From contig JANUWF010000002.1 in the NCBI GenBank assembly GCA_026120185.1, positions 620,001 through 684,000 of the forward strand: DNA of 64,000 nt, written 5' to 3'. Below are positions 46,257 through 58,222 of the stretch, one piece after another; the first letter of the stretch is position 1, and every line of letters begins with the position of its first letter. The notes under the pieces were generated by a model. It saw nothing but the letters and a program-made list of their open reading frames with translations. It did not search any database and was not told the origin of the DNA. A program made the position numbers and the translations under genes. Source of the stretch: Voacanga thouarsii (lineage: Eukaryota; Streptophyta; Magnoliopsida; Gentianales; Apocynaceae).

Positions 46257-47384
46257 AACATATCCTTAGTCCTTCGTAAGTACTTAAGGATATTCTTTAC
46301 AGCCACCCAATGACCCTCACTAGGGTCGGATTGGTATCTACTCGTCAAACTGAGAGCATAAGATACATCGGACCTAGTACATATCATAGCATACATGATA
46401 GATCCAACTACCGAGGCATATGAAATCTTACTCATGTGATCCCTTTCAACTTGTGTCTTGGGAGACATTGACTTTGAAAGGCTTACACCATGTGACATGG
46501 GCAAGAATCCCTTTTTAGATTGATCCATACTAAACCTCTTTAGCACTTTATCTATGTATGTAGACTGTGAAAGACCAAGCAACCTTTTGGATCTATCTCT
46601 ATAGATCCTTATTCCAAGAATATAGGTTGCTTCTCCAAATCTTTCATGGAGAATTGTTTGGACAACCAAATTTTAACCTTTTGCAAGACAGGTATATCGT
46701 TTCCTATTAGCAATATGTCATTTACATAAAGCAGTAAGAAAATAATTACACTCCCACTAACCTTCTTGTATACACAAGGCACATCCATGTTTTGAATGAA
46801 ACCAAATCTTTGATTGTTTCATCAAAACGGATATTCCAACTCCTAGAAGCTTGTTTAAGTCCATAAATGGGCCTTCGCAGCTTGCACACCTTTGTGCCAT
46901 CATTGGATGTGAAACCCTCAAGTTGTGTCATATACACTTTCTCAGTCAGATTTCCATTTAGGAAAGCTGTTTTCACATCCATTTGCCAAATCTCATAATC
47001 ATAATGAGCAGCAATGGCTAGGAGTATCCTGATGGATTTCAACACGGCTACTGGCGAGAAGGTTTCATCATAGTCAATACCATGTTGTTGACGATAACCC
47101 TTCGCCACTAGTTGTGCTTTATAGGTAACTAAGTTACCATCCATGTCCGTTTTCTTCTTGAAAATCCACTTGCACCTAATAAGTTTAATTCCTTTGGGTG
47201 GATCAACTAAAGTCCATACTTGGTTGTCGTATATGGAATCCATCTCTGACTTCATGGCCTCAAGCCATTTGCCAGATTCTGAACTATTCAAAACATCCTT
47301 GTAGGTAGTAGGCTCATCTTCATCTATGAGCAATACGTCATTGTGGTCACTAATGAGAAATCCATATCTCTCAGGTGCCACACG
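46257..47384 (-). pseudogene. A2 reverse transcriptase and RNase H N-terminus
   Basis: Minus strand 47381-46746 is open: APERYGFLISDHND, KGYRQQHGIDYDETFSPVA, QMDVKTAFLNGNLTEKVY and PIYGLKQASRSWNIRFDETIK. A missing base near 46812 (compared with A1) shifts frame. The catalytic box at 46717-46728 reads YVND where YVDD is expected, a G-to-A change. A second one-base loss in KDLGEA near 46638 leads to a further frame (46669-46257) with LGIRIYRDRSKRLLGLSQ, SIMYAMICTRSDVSYAL and the start of RNase H. The frame is then cut by solo LTR D. Confidence 0.9.
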
Positions 47385-48695
47385 TATCCTACTAGATCTA
47401 CGAGGTTCTTGTGTATTAGAAGGTTCATCTATTCTCTCAATAGATATGGGGTTAGATGATTGATCCTCATTTGTTTGATCTTCATGAACTTCACTAAGTT
47501 CAATCTAACTCCCACTGTCCTCTTTGAGCATGTGCTCATTCTCTAAGAAGACGGCATGCTTCGAAATAAACAATTTATTTTTGGAGGGTAGGTAGAAGTA
47601 ATATCCAAAAGATTCTTTCGAATATCCCACAAACAAACAATTGTCAAACTTACTTTCAAGTTTGTTTAACTGTGGTCTTTTGACAAAGGCAGGACAACCC
47701 TATACTTGCAAGTGAGATAATTTTGGTCTCTTACCAAAGAACATCTCAAATGGGGTATTATCAACCGATTTTGTCGGAACTCTATTTAGTATATAAATAG
47801 AAGTCTCTAGTGCATACCCCCAAAACGATTTTAGTAGGTCTGCAGAAGCCATCATGGTCCGTACCATGTCTAAAAGAGTTCGATTCCTTCTCTTAGATAT
47901 ACTGTTATGTTGAGGTGTATGTGGTGGAGTCCATTGAGATAATATCCCATTATCTCTAAAATAACTCAGAAACTCTTGGTTCAAATATTCTCCTCCTCAA
48001 TCAGATCTTAGAGTCTTAATACTTTTACCAAGTTGTTTCTCTATTTCATTCTTGAAGTCTTTGAACCTTTCAAAGGCCTCAGATTTGTATTTCATTAAAT
48101 ACAAATACTCGTATCGTGAGAAATCATCGATAAAAGTTATGAAATAGTTATAACCTCCTCTTGCTTGTATTGACATTGGGCCACATACATCAGAATGTAT
48201 GAGTTCTAATAACTCCTTAGCCCATTCTCCTTTTCCTAGAAAAGGAGTTATAGTCATTTTACCTAGTAAACAAGACTCGCATGTGCCATATGATTCATAA
48301 TCAAATGACCCTAAGTCACCAAGCTTGTGTAACTTAGAAACACGATTTTCGTTTACATGGCCCAAACGACAATGCCATAAGTAAGAGGTGTTAAAGTTAT
48401 CTATTTTAGGTTTCTTATTGTTTATATTGAGAATTGGATTGTCCAAGTCTAGAGCATATAAACCATTAACTAAAGTTGCTAAACCATAATGAATATCATT
48501 CAATGAAAAAGAACAACATTTATTCTTAAATATTAAATGAAATCCACATAAGTCTAAACACGCAACTGAGATAATGTTTTTCATTAAAACTGGTATATAA
48601 TAACAGTTTTCCAATTCTAGAATCAATCCCAAAAGCAAGTTCAGCTCGTATGTCCCCACAGCAATGCAGCAACCTTTACCCCATTTGCAGTACAT
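47385..48695 (-). pseudogene. A2 integrase and linker
   Basis: From 48695 to 47997 the frame covers the protease-to-integrase region (LVNGLYALDLDNPI), the HHCC zinc finger (LWHCRLGHVNENRV ... CESCLLGK) and the start of the core with HSDVCGPM (first catalytic Asp), YFITFIDDFSRY and KTLRSD (second Asp). A CGA-to-TGA stop follows immediately; the core resumes at 47984 with NQEFLSYF, TPPHTPQHN, RRNRTLLDMVRTMM (catalytic Glu region degraded to a basic residue) and FGKRPKLSHLQV, ending at 47700. A region of linker to RT runs to 47385 with stops. The integrase is more complete than that of A1. Confidence 0.9.
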
Positions 48696-49664
48696 AGGTC
48701 CACGTCGCCTTTCTCTAGCCTTCTATTGCTCTTTAGTTCTTGCAAGTTATTGCACCAATGAGATCCACATCCGGTATCTAATACCCATATCTTATTTCTA
48801 AAAACAGTATTTATCTCATTCATAAACATACCTGGAGAAGAAGTATAAGTGCTTGTAAGCTTCTCCTTCTGCTTCTTGTCCTTGATGGTCTCCAAGTAAG
48901 CTTTGCAGTTGCGCCTCCAGTGGCCCATCTTCCCATAATGATGGCATAAGCCCTTGGTAGCTGTGTCATTCTTGTTCACACCACCTTTGGGCTTCATGGC
49001 AGCCTTCTTCTTCTTCTTTTGAACTTTCTTCTTAGAAGAGGAGGATTCTACCATTAAAACCGCATTGGAATCCTTCTTCATGGAGGACTCCTCAGTTTTG
49101 AGAAGATTGATCAATTCAGGAATGGTAGACTCAATCTTGTTCATCTAATAGTTAATCACAAATTGTGAGAAACTATTAGGTAAAGATTATAGAATTAAGT
49201 CAACACCTAAGTCATGATCCATTACAAACCCGAGAGATCTAAGCTTCTCTATCAAGCCCAGCATCTTCAGCCCATGAGTGACCACAGAAGAACCCTCTGC
49301 CATTTTGCAACGAAATAGTTGCTTTGAGATCTCATATCTCTCAGTTCTGGCTTAGGCATCAAACATCTCTCGAAGATGTAAAATGATCGATTGAGCATCC
49401 ATATGCTCATGCTGTTTTTGCAACTCAGGAGTCATGGATGCCAGCATAATACATTATGCTGTATCACTATCCTCCTTGTGCCTCTTCTAGATAGTATGGT
49501 CATTAGCATGAGCATCTTAGGCTGGTGGTGGTGGAATAGGAGCATCTAGCACGTAGAGCAACTTTTTCCAATTTGAGAACGATTCTCAAATTTCTATACC
49601 AGTCGAGATAGTTTGATTCAGTTAACTTGTTGGTTTCCAAAATGCTACGTAAGTTCATTGACAT
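48641..49664 (-). pseudogene. A2 gag and protease
   Basis: The minus-strand ATG at 49664 opens MSMNLRSILETNKLTESNYLDWYR. Frameshifts and stops follow in the capsid part (about 49560-49150). A clean stretch 49144-48641 carries a lysine-rich segment, a zinc knuckle CHHYGKMGHWRRNC in which the second Cys is Tyr, and the protease site WVLDTGCGSHWCNN with catalytic DTG intact. A one-base loss near 48662 (relative to A1) shifts frame just after the protease site into the 48695-47997 frame. Confidence 0.9.
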
Positions 49665-50682
49665 GATGCAAGTGACCTAGATGTAAAGATAGAAAGCATT
49701 AGCTACTTGTATATGCATATGATATGCAAATAATTAGGACTTTAATTAAACGCATTTTTATACCACTATTTTACTCAAACCAATAACCCCCACTACTGAT
49801 TCAGGAAAGCCCATTGGAAGCTTTCCTAGTGGACCGGTATCCAAATTCCTCAAAAATAACCTTGGGTTTGCCCAATAAGCCACCCTTGAGTTCATTGGTA
49901 GGTATCCAATACAAATTAGATCGTATGTAACTACCGGATCATTGGGTGATTAATAGCTTTTAATCTTAAAACCTTTTGGGCTACCCCAACTTTTCCTCTA
50001 AATTTCTTTATGCTTGAGTTTACCCAACCAGGATAAAGAATTTAGTTAAACCCAACCCATTAATCCGGAATTTAATTCCATAGCTTGAACATGCTCAATG
50101 TCAAGTAGGCTTGGGTTTGCCCAACAACCTGGTCTCGAAAAAGGACTCTCGTTCTTACTATATTAACGGAAGGAATTAGGTTTAATATTAATTGAGGGAT
50201 TTGTTCCTTTTAGTGATTTTGTTGAATGACATGCATAATAATCAATAAATCACATAATTGATAATCATGGTAATAAAGCAATTACGTGGTATAGTTATGG
50301 ACTTTTTCTAAATTAATTTCTTTGAGCCATAAAAGAAATTAATATAGTTAACCCTATGTGTTTATGCATGATTTATGTAGAATGTCTTACCTCTTTGCCT
50401 TGTTTTGGTTGCCAACTCCAGAATAAAATAATTCTACTCATATCTAACCTATGTAAACTAATTACATAATTTCCTAAAGAGAGAAAACCTCTAGTTACAT
50501 TCGAGGGGAGTTAGATGAGAAGAGAATTACACAAGAATTCTAGAGAAGGCAGGACACGCATGCCTTATTTCATAAAAATCAAAATTGTAAAATGCATGAA
50601 CAGATATAATTGGTTTTAGTCCATAACCATCTACCGTGCCATTGACTATGCTTAAACAAAATAAACATATACTTTTATTATT

Positions 50683-50812
50683 CCAAAATCACTATTTTTT
50701 GGAAAAATAAAACAAATTCTAAAATCACCATTTTAGAGAATACATCAATTTTAGATTTTCAAAATCATTATTTTGAAGAACAAAATTAGTTGTCTCAAAA
50801 CTAATTTTGAGA
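50683..50812 (-). repeat. Stem-loop cluster in the A2 leader
   Basis: Stems: 50683-50702 (CCAAAA/TTTTGG), 50718-50737 (TCTAAAAT-4 nt-ATTTTAGA), 50759-50776 (TCAAAAT-4 nt-ATTTTGA) and 50793-50812 (TCTCAAAA-4 nt-TTTTGAGA). The loops are short and the stem centre AAAAT/ATTTT is shared with the A1 and A' arrays. Confidence 0.78.
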
Positions 50813-51466
50813 AAATGCTTTTTGGATCCCGTTTCTCATCAAATGAGGTTTTTCCCTTTCAAAATTCTGTTATGAATATTTTTTTTTAAATAGCTAGAAG
50901 TCGCAAACAGAGCAAAACCAGCGCCGGTTTGGAAGCTAGAGCTGGCATCGGCTCCGTTCTGGTTTCCAAAAATTTTTCTCTTCAAAAAATGATTTTCAGA
51001 CATCGCGAACAGAATGGAATGGCGCCGCCTTGGAGGCCGGAGTTGGCGCTGCCTGTGTTCTGCAACAATGGTGGCGATTTTCAAAACATTTCAGAAACAA
51101 TTTCTGGTGCTTTCTTCTTCTGCAAATTTTCAGTGAGAACAATTCTCGGCAGTATTTTCTGTTTTGAAGCTCTAAACAACAGCCAATTTGTTAGTTTAAA
51201 CAAAATCATAACGGAAAATTAAGATGAAACGGAGGGCAACATCCATGTTGCAAGAAAACGTTTTTCCTGCAGAAATTTTCAGCACCAAAGAAAGCATCTT
51301 TTCGAAATACGTTGTGACTTTTAAACAATCATATTGTGCTACGGACCCAACACATAAAGGTCAAAACGATTTTGACTCGAGTGAAAATGATTTTCACAGC
51401 AAACAAAGACAAACACGAAAACAATTTTTCATGCCAAAACAATGTCCGTAGACTATACATAGCATG

Positions 51467-51478
51467 GTTCTGATACCA
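51467..51478 (-). other. Primer-binding site of A2
   Basis: Minus strand TGGTATCAGAAC, one base after the LTR, matches the initiator tRNA-Met site TGGTATCAGAGC at 11 of 12 bases. Confidence 0.92.
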
Positions 51479-51479
51479 C

Positions 51480-53284
51480 TGTTGGGTATCTCGGGCTCAT
51501 ATCCCATACGGCGCAGTGGGAAAAAAAACGAGATACCCTCCCAGGACTTTTCTATGTGTGGAAAACAAGACATAACAACAATAAAGGTAACAGCTTTTAT
51601 CTTTGGGTGATCATCCGAAGAACAAAATTTTCTTCTTCAAGTTGAGGCATGATCCAATAATCCTCGTGATCAACCTCCACGTGAGTTGAATGTCTACCCA
51701 CTGTAATCACAGTGTGTGATTATGTCTAATAGTAATCCACACAGAGGAATACTCAAGCACGTAGTTTTCTATGCTAGCAGAAATTCTAAGTGGCGGCTAG
51801 GGTTCCTCTTCAAGATCAAATCGAGAGAGAAGACGAGAAAAAGTTCATGGCTATTGTTTCTTTTTATGTGTTGTTCAGCTATTGGCTAGGGTTTTCGTGT
51901 GTTATTAGCTACTATATATCAGACAAAATTCCCTTCCCAAAACTGAGAATTCTAATTCTATTAGAATTCCCTAATTGTAATTGGAAACATCAAGTTCTCA
52001 CAATTACAACTTGTACCACAAATTATAACTAATTATAATTTGTCCACAACAACTTTTCTTTCTCTCAATCAACCCCACAATGTTATCAAATAATATCTTG
52101 AGTATATAATCCTCTATTGTGTGTGACCTATTAAGCTTCCCAGTCAATTGGTAGAGAACATGAATTAATCTAAACAATATATAATCCTCTATTGTGTGTG
52201 ACCTATTAGGTTTCCCAATCAATTGGTAGAGAACATGAATTAATCTAAACGTCTTTGAGATTAATAATCCATAATTAATTAGAATTAATCCTATTAATTC
52301 TAATTAGGATTGGTTTAATAATTCATCAATTAATAAACCCATATTCCCAGATCATGAGCGGTATCTAGCAACACATCATGACCACCCAAGAGTCTAGAAA
52401 GTCAAGTGGCTTGACATGAATCCTTCAATAACAAAACTTCAGTACAATTAACTCATTTCACCATACAATATCTCATTCAGTTTGGAGTACGGAATTAGTG
52501 TCAACTCCCTCCAGAAATAATTCTGGCCCGAATACATAAGTACTTGTACCAGGAACCCACTACTCTAGATGGTATCAATTGGAACTATTTCCAATACACA
52601 ATCGCCTTGGTCAAGGACTTCTCGAGTAGTAATTCTTACAAGTGGCTGTGAGATATTCGCCCCTACTATTAGGAGTGGTGAATCCTTTATTGACCCTCTC
52701 AACTACTTTCGTTTACCTCACAATATACCCAATATCCATCCCATAGGCGGCCCTCCATTGAGCTCCGGGGATTGGAATCAAAGTACAAAGCTCAACAAAC
52801 AAAGTACATTAGAAATCTCAAGTCTAAGGATACTTGCGCGTTTGCTATATTGAGATTATATCACTGGCACTAAATAGTTATCCATATGATTATCTCAAAG
52901 CTAGGTCATCCAATGAACTTGTTCCATTATCAAGCATCCGTGTGTTAACTTTGAGTATCTCAATACTCACGGTTATGAGAACCATCGCCTGATCAAATCA
53001 GGAAGTCTAACACATGCTAGTCTTAACGCATTAATGATGTCCTGTCTCATTAATACTATGACTAGGGACTATTTAAATACTAACACCATCCAGTGTAGTA
53101 GGAATCTCATATCATGATCTCTATCATGATTTCCTTAACGCAGTGTTGTACTAGGGACTTTATCGAACAGTTATATTACTTAAAGTAAACAAAAAGAAAC
53201 TGTAAGATAAATAATACCTTTTATTAAAAGAAAATGTGTCATATACAATGTACAAGTGATTGTCTCTAGGGCACAATACTAACA
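51480..53284 (-). repeat. 5' LTR of A2 (1805 bp)
   Basis: Ends TGTTGGGTATCTCGG and CACAATACTAACA, followed by the GGATA target copy. It has an extra 75 bp unit (52103-52252) compared with the other LTR. Confidence 0.94.
52103..52252. repeat. 75 bp tandem duplication in the A2 5' LTR
   Basis: Two units of 75 bp starting TATATAATCCTCTATTG at 52103 and 52178 and both ending in GAATTAATCTAAAC; a few substitutions separate them. The 3' LTR has one unit (about 43337-43410). Confidence 0.93.
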
Positions 53285-54179
53285 GGATAGGATGGCTAGG
53301 GATTTCTTATGGGACTCAAAGAATTATTTGATTACCTGGAAGAATATTTGTCTTCTAAAAACTGAGGGCGGGCTTGGATTGTTGAACTTGCACACTTGGA
53401 ATGGAGTGCTATTATCTAGAATTATTTGGGACATCCAAGCGAAGAAACAATCATTGTGGGTCAAATGGGTGGACCATTATTATTTAAAGGGCAGATCTGT
53501 TTGGGAGATCGATCATCATAAGGAACATGCCCCCTTGTTTTGTAGACTATTAGTAATTAAAGATATGATCCTGGAGCGCGAACGGAATATTCACTGTGCG
53601 ACCGATCTTCTTCATTATTGGGCTATATGCACTAATTCTTTCACTTGTCTTGCTTATGACTATCTGAGATCAACTGCACAGACTGTGTATTGGGCCAATA
53701 CCATATGGAAGCAGGGATTGACACCCAAACACTCATTCATTCTTTGGTTGTGTGCTAAGGGTAGGCTTAAGACCAAGGATACACTTGTGCTCAGGCTTGA
53801 TGACTTGTCGTTTCCTTTGTGTAAGGCACATCCCGAAACGACTAATCATCTATTTTTCAAATGCTCAATGTCTGCTACTATTTAGATGAAAGTGAAAAGG
53901 TGGCTAAGTTTACCAAATGCTTTGAATTCAGCCAAAGCTTGTCTTAGGTGGTATAAGTGCGCCAACCGTGGTACTTTGTGGTTTACTAAGGCTAAGTCTA
54001 ATGCTTTGGCAGCCAGTTTTTACTACATCTGGCATGCTCGTAATAAGGCCATTTTTTAGGGTGTGGTATGCCAACCGTTGGAGATTATAAAGAAGATTAA
54101 AACACATGTGTACTCTGTTATTTTTACTTTGTACCCTAATATTGTGCCTAGCTTTGAGTACTCTGTTGACAACCACTAG
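53285..54179 (+). pseudogene. LINE ORF2 C-terminal part
   Basis: This continues LINE ORF2 after the copia insertion: removing A2 and one GGATA copy leaves the frame uninterrupted across the junction (QLD | RMARDFLW). Recognisable are DFLWDS, TWKNICLLKTEGGLGLLNL, a connection region and the zinc-binding reverse transcriptase C-terminal domain (TPKHSFILWLCAKGRLKTKDTL with the C..C..H..C cluster CKAHPETTNHLFFKC). A TAG stands where TGG is expected at 53883, and another stop at 54057. The frame ends at a natural stop at about 54177. Confidence 0.88.
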
Positions 54180-54273
54180 TTTGCAGTCTCCATAACTGAA
54201 AACTAGTAAATCCATGTAAATTCTTTTTGATCAATATTAATATATTTACATTTGCATAAAAAAAAAAAAAAAG
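54180..54273 (+). other. LINE 3' UTR and poly(A) tail
   Basis: A short 3' UTR with TTGATCAATATTAATATATT ahead of 16 A residues (54258-54273). The tail marks the insertion end in the B1 leader. Confidence 0.88.
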
Positions 54274-54386
54274 CACGAAAGATCCATACAATCACAAAGA
54301 TTGAATTGTTTATTAGTAAAGGAATTACCTTTCTGTTTATTAACCTTAAGCATACTCCTAGATTATAACCAAGCTCTAATACCATT
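54274..54386 (-). other. B1 leader start and primer-binding site
   Basis: On the minus strand the LTR end is followed by two bases and TGGTATTAGAGC (54384-54373), the tRNA-Met primer site with one change. About 100 bp of leader then run into the LINE tail. The site shows that the LTR at 54387-58222 acts as a 5' LTR for the sequence to its left. Confidence 0.85.
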
Positions 54387-57300
54387 TGAAGGATTGCAAG
54401 AAAATAAATACGCAATGGACATTAGCAATTTAAAATTTTTTTCTTAAGCTAAAGTCTAAGAATACTTACTTTTAGGACATTTAGGTTGTGTAACTGGTGT
54501 CGGATTCGAGTTTGACGGAGCTTCTTAAATTCAAATGACTACTTAATCCACGGGAATTCTAACTAGTCATCAACTTCTTCACATCAAATACGCACCAACT
54601 TTTCTAACTCTGAAGGTGGATAGCGGCCTCAAGAGCATACATGAATAACAATGTAAAATCAGAAAGTGACAGCGGAAACCTTTTAAAAAATTTATACCTC
54701 TGTGATTCTTCCTGCCTGGTAGCTTAGATTGAACTAATAGAACTGGCGTTAGAAGAACAGGTTTGGTTCACTTATGGATGCCTTTGGATCAAAGCCCACG
54801 AGTCGACGGCTTCATCTGGGCAAAACACTATGCTTCCAATCTTCCAAAATATGTCAACTACCCAATATCAACTGGTGAAAGCTATTGGGTCAATGTGGTC
54901 TTTCAATTCTCATGACTAATGCTAAAGAGCAAAATCAAAAGAATGCATTTCTCCATTTATGCATCTACCCAAAAGATTCAGTTGACTTACATAGAGAAAC
55001 CCAAATAGATAACAGAAAAAACTAAAGGTCGATGAACTCTGGTTAGTTTTTTAATTCACAGAGACTAACTATATCCCAAGTCTAGATTATCTCTTGTGTA
55101 AAAACTCATTTACCAACTCAAACTTCTTCAATCATGTACTACAGCAGGCATGCACGAATAGCCCTAAGCCAAATAGGCTTGAGCTTAGCATAATAGACCC
55201 TAGTTCAGACTATTGGGCCAAATTAATCATTTATAATAGGACCAGTTAAATAGCCCAATAAATATTTAACTATATAACCCAAATAAACCAATCCAATACT
55301 GTAATTTATTTTAGTTTAGGCCCAGGCTAATTTTAATTATTCAAACCGGGCTTAAGCCCTAAATAATTAATTAACCTACTAAACTAATTAATTAATTCTC
55401 TCTCTGGACCTTTTATTTTATTCTAGCCCAATAAATAAACCAGGCAACCTAAATAAAATAAAACTCATTTTATTTAAGACCATTTTTCTAATCGAAAAAG
55501 TAATTAGGACTTACAGGCTATTCCGGGGATCGAAAGTCACATCGCCTTAGCTACTAAATGATCAAAATACCCCTACTATAGAAATAGATATATTTTATAT
55601 TTTAAATATTTTCTAATATTGCCATAAAGAAATATTAACCCCAAGAATAATGCTGTGCTAGAAAAGTCTCTGACCTACAGGTGTAATGATAAATATACCC
55701 CTCTACGTAACGTCATACATTCAAAGAGGAAGAGTGTATTAATACCTCTCTAAATTATTAGTATTATACCCTAGAGGCAATCATATATATTCTATATATT
55801 GCACATCATTAAATACAACAAGGCATTCTTTATCTTTAAACTTGTTTTATCTATGCTTTTGTGTAAAATAACTGTTAGATAAAGTCTCAAGTGCAACGTT
55901 ATGTTAAGAAAATCATGATAGAGATCATGATGTGAGGCTCCTACTACATTGGATAGTGTTCGTACTTAAATTATCCCTATTCATAGTATTAATGAGATAG
56001 GACATCATTAATACGCTAAGACTAGCACATGTTATATTTCCTAATTTGATCATGAGGTGGTTCTCACATACGTGAGTATTGTGATACTTAAAGTTAACAT
56101 GTAGATACTTGTTACTTGAACAAGTACATTGGATGACCTAGTTATGAGATAATCACATGGATAACTATTTAGTGTCAGTGATAGAATCTCATCATAGTAA
56201 ATGTGCAAGTATCCTTAGACTTGAGATCTACAAGGTACTTTATTTGCTAAGTATTGGACTTTGATTCCAATCTCAGGAGTCCTGACAATACTGCCTATGG
56301 AATGGATATTAGGTACAACGTGAAGCACATAAAAGTAGTTGAGAGGTTCAATAAAGGATTTACCACTCCTACTAGTAGGAGCAAATATCTCACGACCACT
56401 TGTAGAAATCATTACTCGAGAAGTCCTTGGCCAAGGTGATTGTATATTGGAAATGGTTCTAATTAATACATATGATGAGTAGTGGATTTCGAGAACAAGT
56501 ACTAACATATTCGAGCTAAAATTAATTTATTATTTCGGAAGTAGTTGGCAATAATTTTGTACTCCAAACTGAATAAGATATTGTATGGTGAAAGGGGTTT
56601 ATTGCACTATTATTTTCTATTGAAGGGTTCATGTCAAGCTACTTGTCTTTCTAGACTTTTGGGTGGTCATGATGTGTTGCTAGATACCGTTCATGATCTA
56701 CTAAATTTAGATTTATTAATTAATAAATTAATAAATCAATCCTTATTAGAATTAATAAGTTAATTCTAAAATTATTAAGGATTATTAATCTCAAAGATGT
56801 TTAGATTAATTTATATTTCTCTACCAATGGACTAAGAAACCTAATAGGTCACACACAATAAAGTCTTGAGCACTCGATATATATTATTTTTTATAATATT
56901 ATAGGGATTAATTATGAGAAGAGAATAAATTTATATTTGAATTATAAGTTTGTTATAATTCAATGACTTAATTATAATTATATGAACTTCAAGAACTTAA
57001 TCGAAGTTAATAAAACTCGGAGTACTTAATTGTAATTATTGAAAGTCCTAATATTTATAAGGATAAGGAAATTGTTCCTTTTATGTGGATGGAAAAACCT
57101 AAAAACAAAACGTTGTTTTTCTGGTGAGAATTTTCTTCTCTTCCACGAAAACTACCCTAGCATCCATTAATCCTTCTAGCAGAGGGTTTGGTTTTACTTG
57201 AGCAATTAGACTTGTGTGGAATTTCTGTTAGAGAAATCTCTATCCTTGAGATTTAGTTACTTGAATGAGATTAAGAACATTATTCTAAGCTTGTACAAAT

Positions 57301-58222
57301 TGCTGGATCGTGCCACAAAATGAGAAAAAATTTTCATTCACAAAAGCTTCACCATAAGGTATTATTCTCTTCTATTTTAATTCCATTATGCATAAATGTG
57401 ATTCTTGTTGTGGAATTCCCGTTTTCTTTCCACTGCGCAAATTTGGTTTTACAAGGGGAATTCCTACATAAATGACATCTACCATCCTTAAACCTTTAGT
57501 CTAATGATTTACGACTTCTTGGAATGTTTCTACTTTCCAAGAGAGTTACCCTAAAGCAAACATTCAAGTCATGTTCCCCAGGGCTCTGGATTATTAGATT
57601 ATTCGATTAGTCACAATGGGCAATATAGCATAAAAGCTATATTGTACAAGTTTGTCTTAACTAACTAGTCACACATACCCAACATACAAGTATATTGGTC
57701 CTACGATAGAACGTCAACTATAGTATATCAATATCAAAGTATACGCTTCCAGCTTCGCCAAACCACCAATCTATACTCAAGCCGTAGTATATCAAAGTAT
57801 ACGTCAACTATAGCAGTAGTAGTCTGTGTTTCTACCATATAGTACTTTTACAAACTACTACTAGAGGTCCAGTTCTACGTATTTAAAATACGCTTATGTT
57901 ATGAAGTGAGAGGACTACTCACTTGCTAAAGGTAAGCCATTCCACATTTAGAATTTATAATATAATAACCTTATCATGATAAGATTCCCATTCTCTTCAT
58001 CTGATTAAGAATAATAGTTTATGCATTAAGTAATCCGTGATTTATACCTTACTGTGAAAGACCTTAATTCACATGGACTACTTAAACACAATAGGTCTTT
58101 TCCAACAAAATCATGCACAAAATAAAATGCGAAAACACAAACAACTAATGAGAATAAAACTTTTATTAATTTAATTGAAATTACATAAAAAAATACAGTC
58201 ATAGTAGGCATACATTCCAACA
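54387..58222 (-). repeat. Copia family B LTR (B1), split
   Basis: Ends TGAAGGATTGC (54387) and CATACATTCCAACA (58222). Net length without the solo LTR and its target copy is about 2.12 kb. On its right it adjoins a polypurine tract and RNase H end; on its left a primer site and leader. It therefore joins two internal regions, as after unequal recombination between elements. It is non-coding. The left half carries the same ordered motifs as the B solo LTR at 11212, the right half the same as 59700-60427. Confidence 0.85.
55756..57468 (+). mobile_element. Solo LTR, copia A-related family C (1713 bp)
   Basis: Starts TATTAGTATTATACCC (the canonical TG has become TA) and ends GGAATTCCTACA, flanked by TAAAT at 55751-55755 and 57469-57473. 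It shows the layout of the A-family LTRs: the opening CCCTAGAGGCAATC, GATAGAGATCATGATG and CCACTCCTA..TAG motifs in order. No internal sequence is left. Confidence 0.9.

Larger units (their letters stand above)
49665..51479 (-). other. A2 5' leader
   Basis: Non-coding 1.8 kb leader collinear with those of A1 and A'. It contains a stem-loop cluster (50683-50812), a GC-rich block at about 50915-51060 with two variants of GGCGCCGCCTTGG/CAGCGCCGGTTTGG type, and the primer site at its LTR end. The open frames at 50839-51451 are not shared with the other leaders and are not called. Confidence 0.8.
42711..53284 (-). mobile_element. Ty1/copia element A2, structurally complete
   Basis: A full-length element in minus orientation: LTRs 51480-53284 (5') and 42711-44428 (3'), primer site 51467-51478, leader, gag, protease, integrase, RT, RNase H and polypurine tract. 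Target duplication GGATA occurs at 42706-42710 and 53285-53289, inside LINE ORF2. It is related to A1 over the entire internal region. Excluding a nested solo LTR it is about 9.1 kb. One-base indels, nonsense changes and a deletion in RNase H make it defective. Confidence 0.95.
39394..54273 (+). mobile_element. Plant L1-type LINE, 5'-truncated, interrupted by copia A2
   Basis: A non-LTR retrotransposon with ORF1 remnant (39394-40242), ORF2 with endonuclease and RT (40242-42710), the ORF2 C-terminus after the A2 insertion (53285-54179), a short 3' UTR and a 16-A tail (54258-54273). Net length is about 4.3 kb. ORF1 lacks its N-terminal region, so the copy is 5'-truncated; the exact 5' border is uncertain. 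I could not find target duplications flanking it. It is inserted in the leader of copia B1 in the opposite orientation. Confidence 0.88.
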
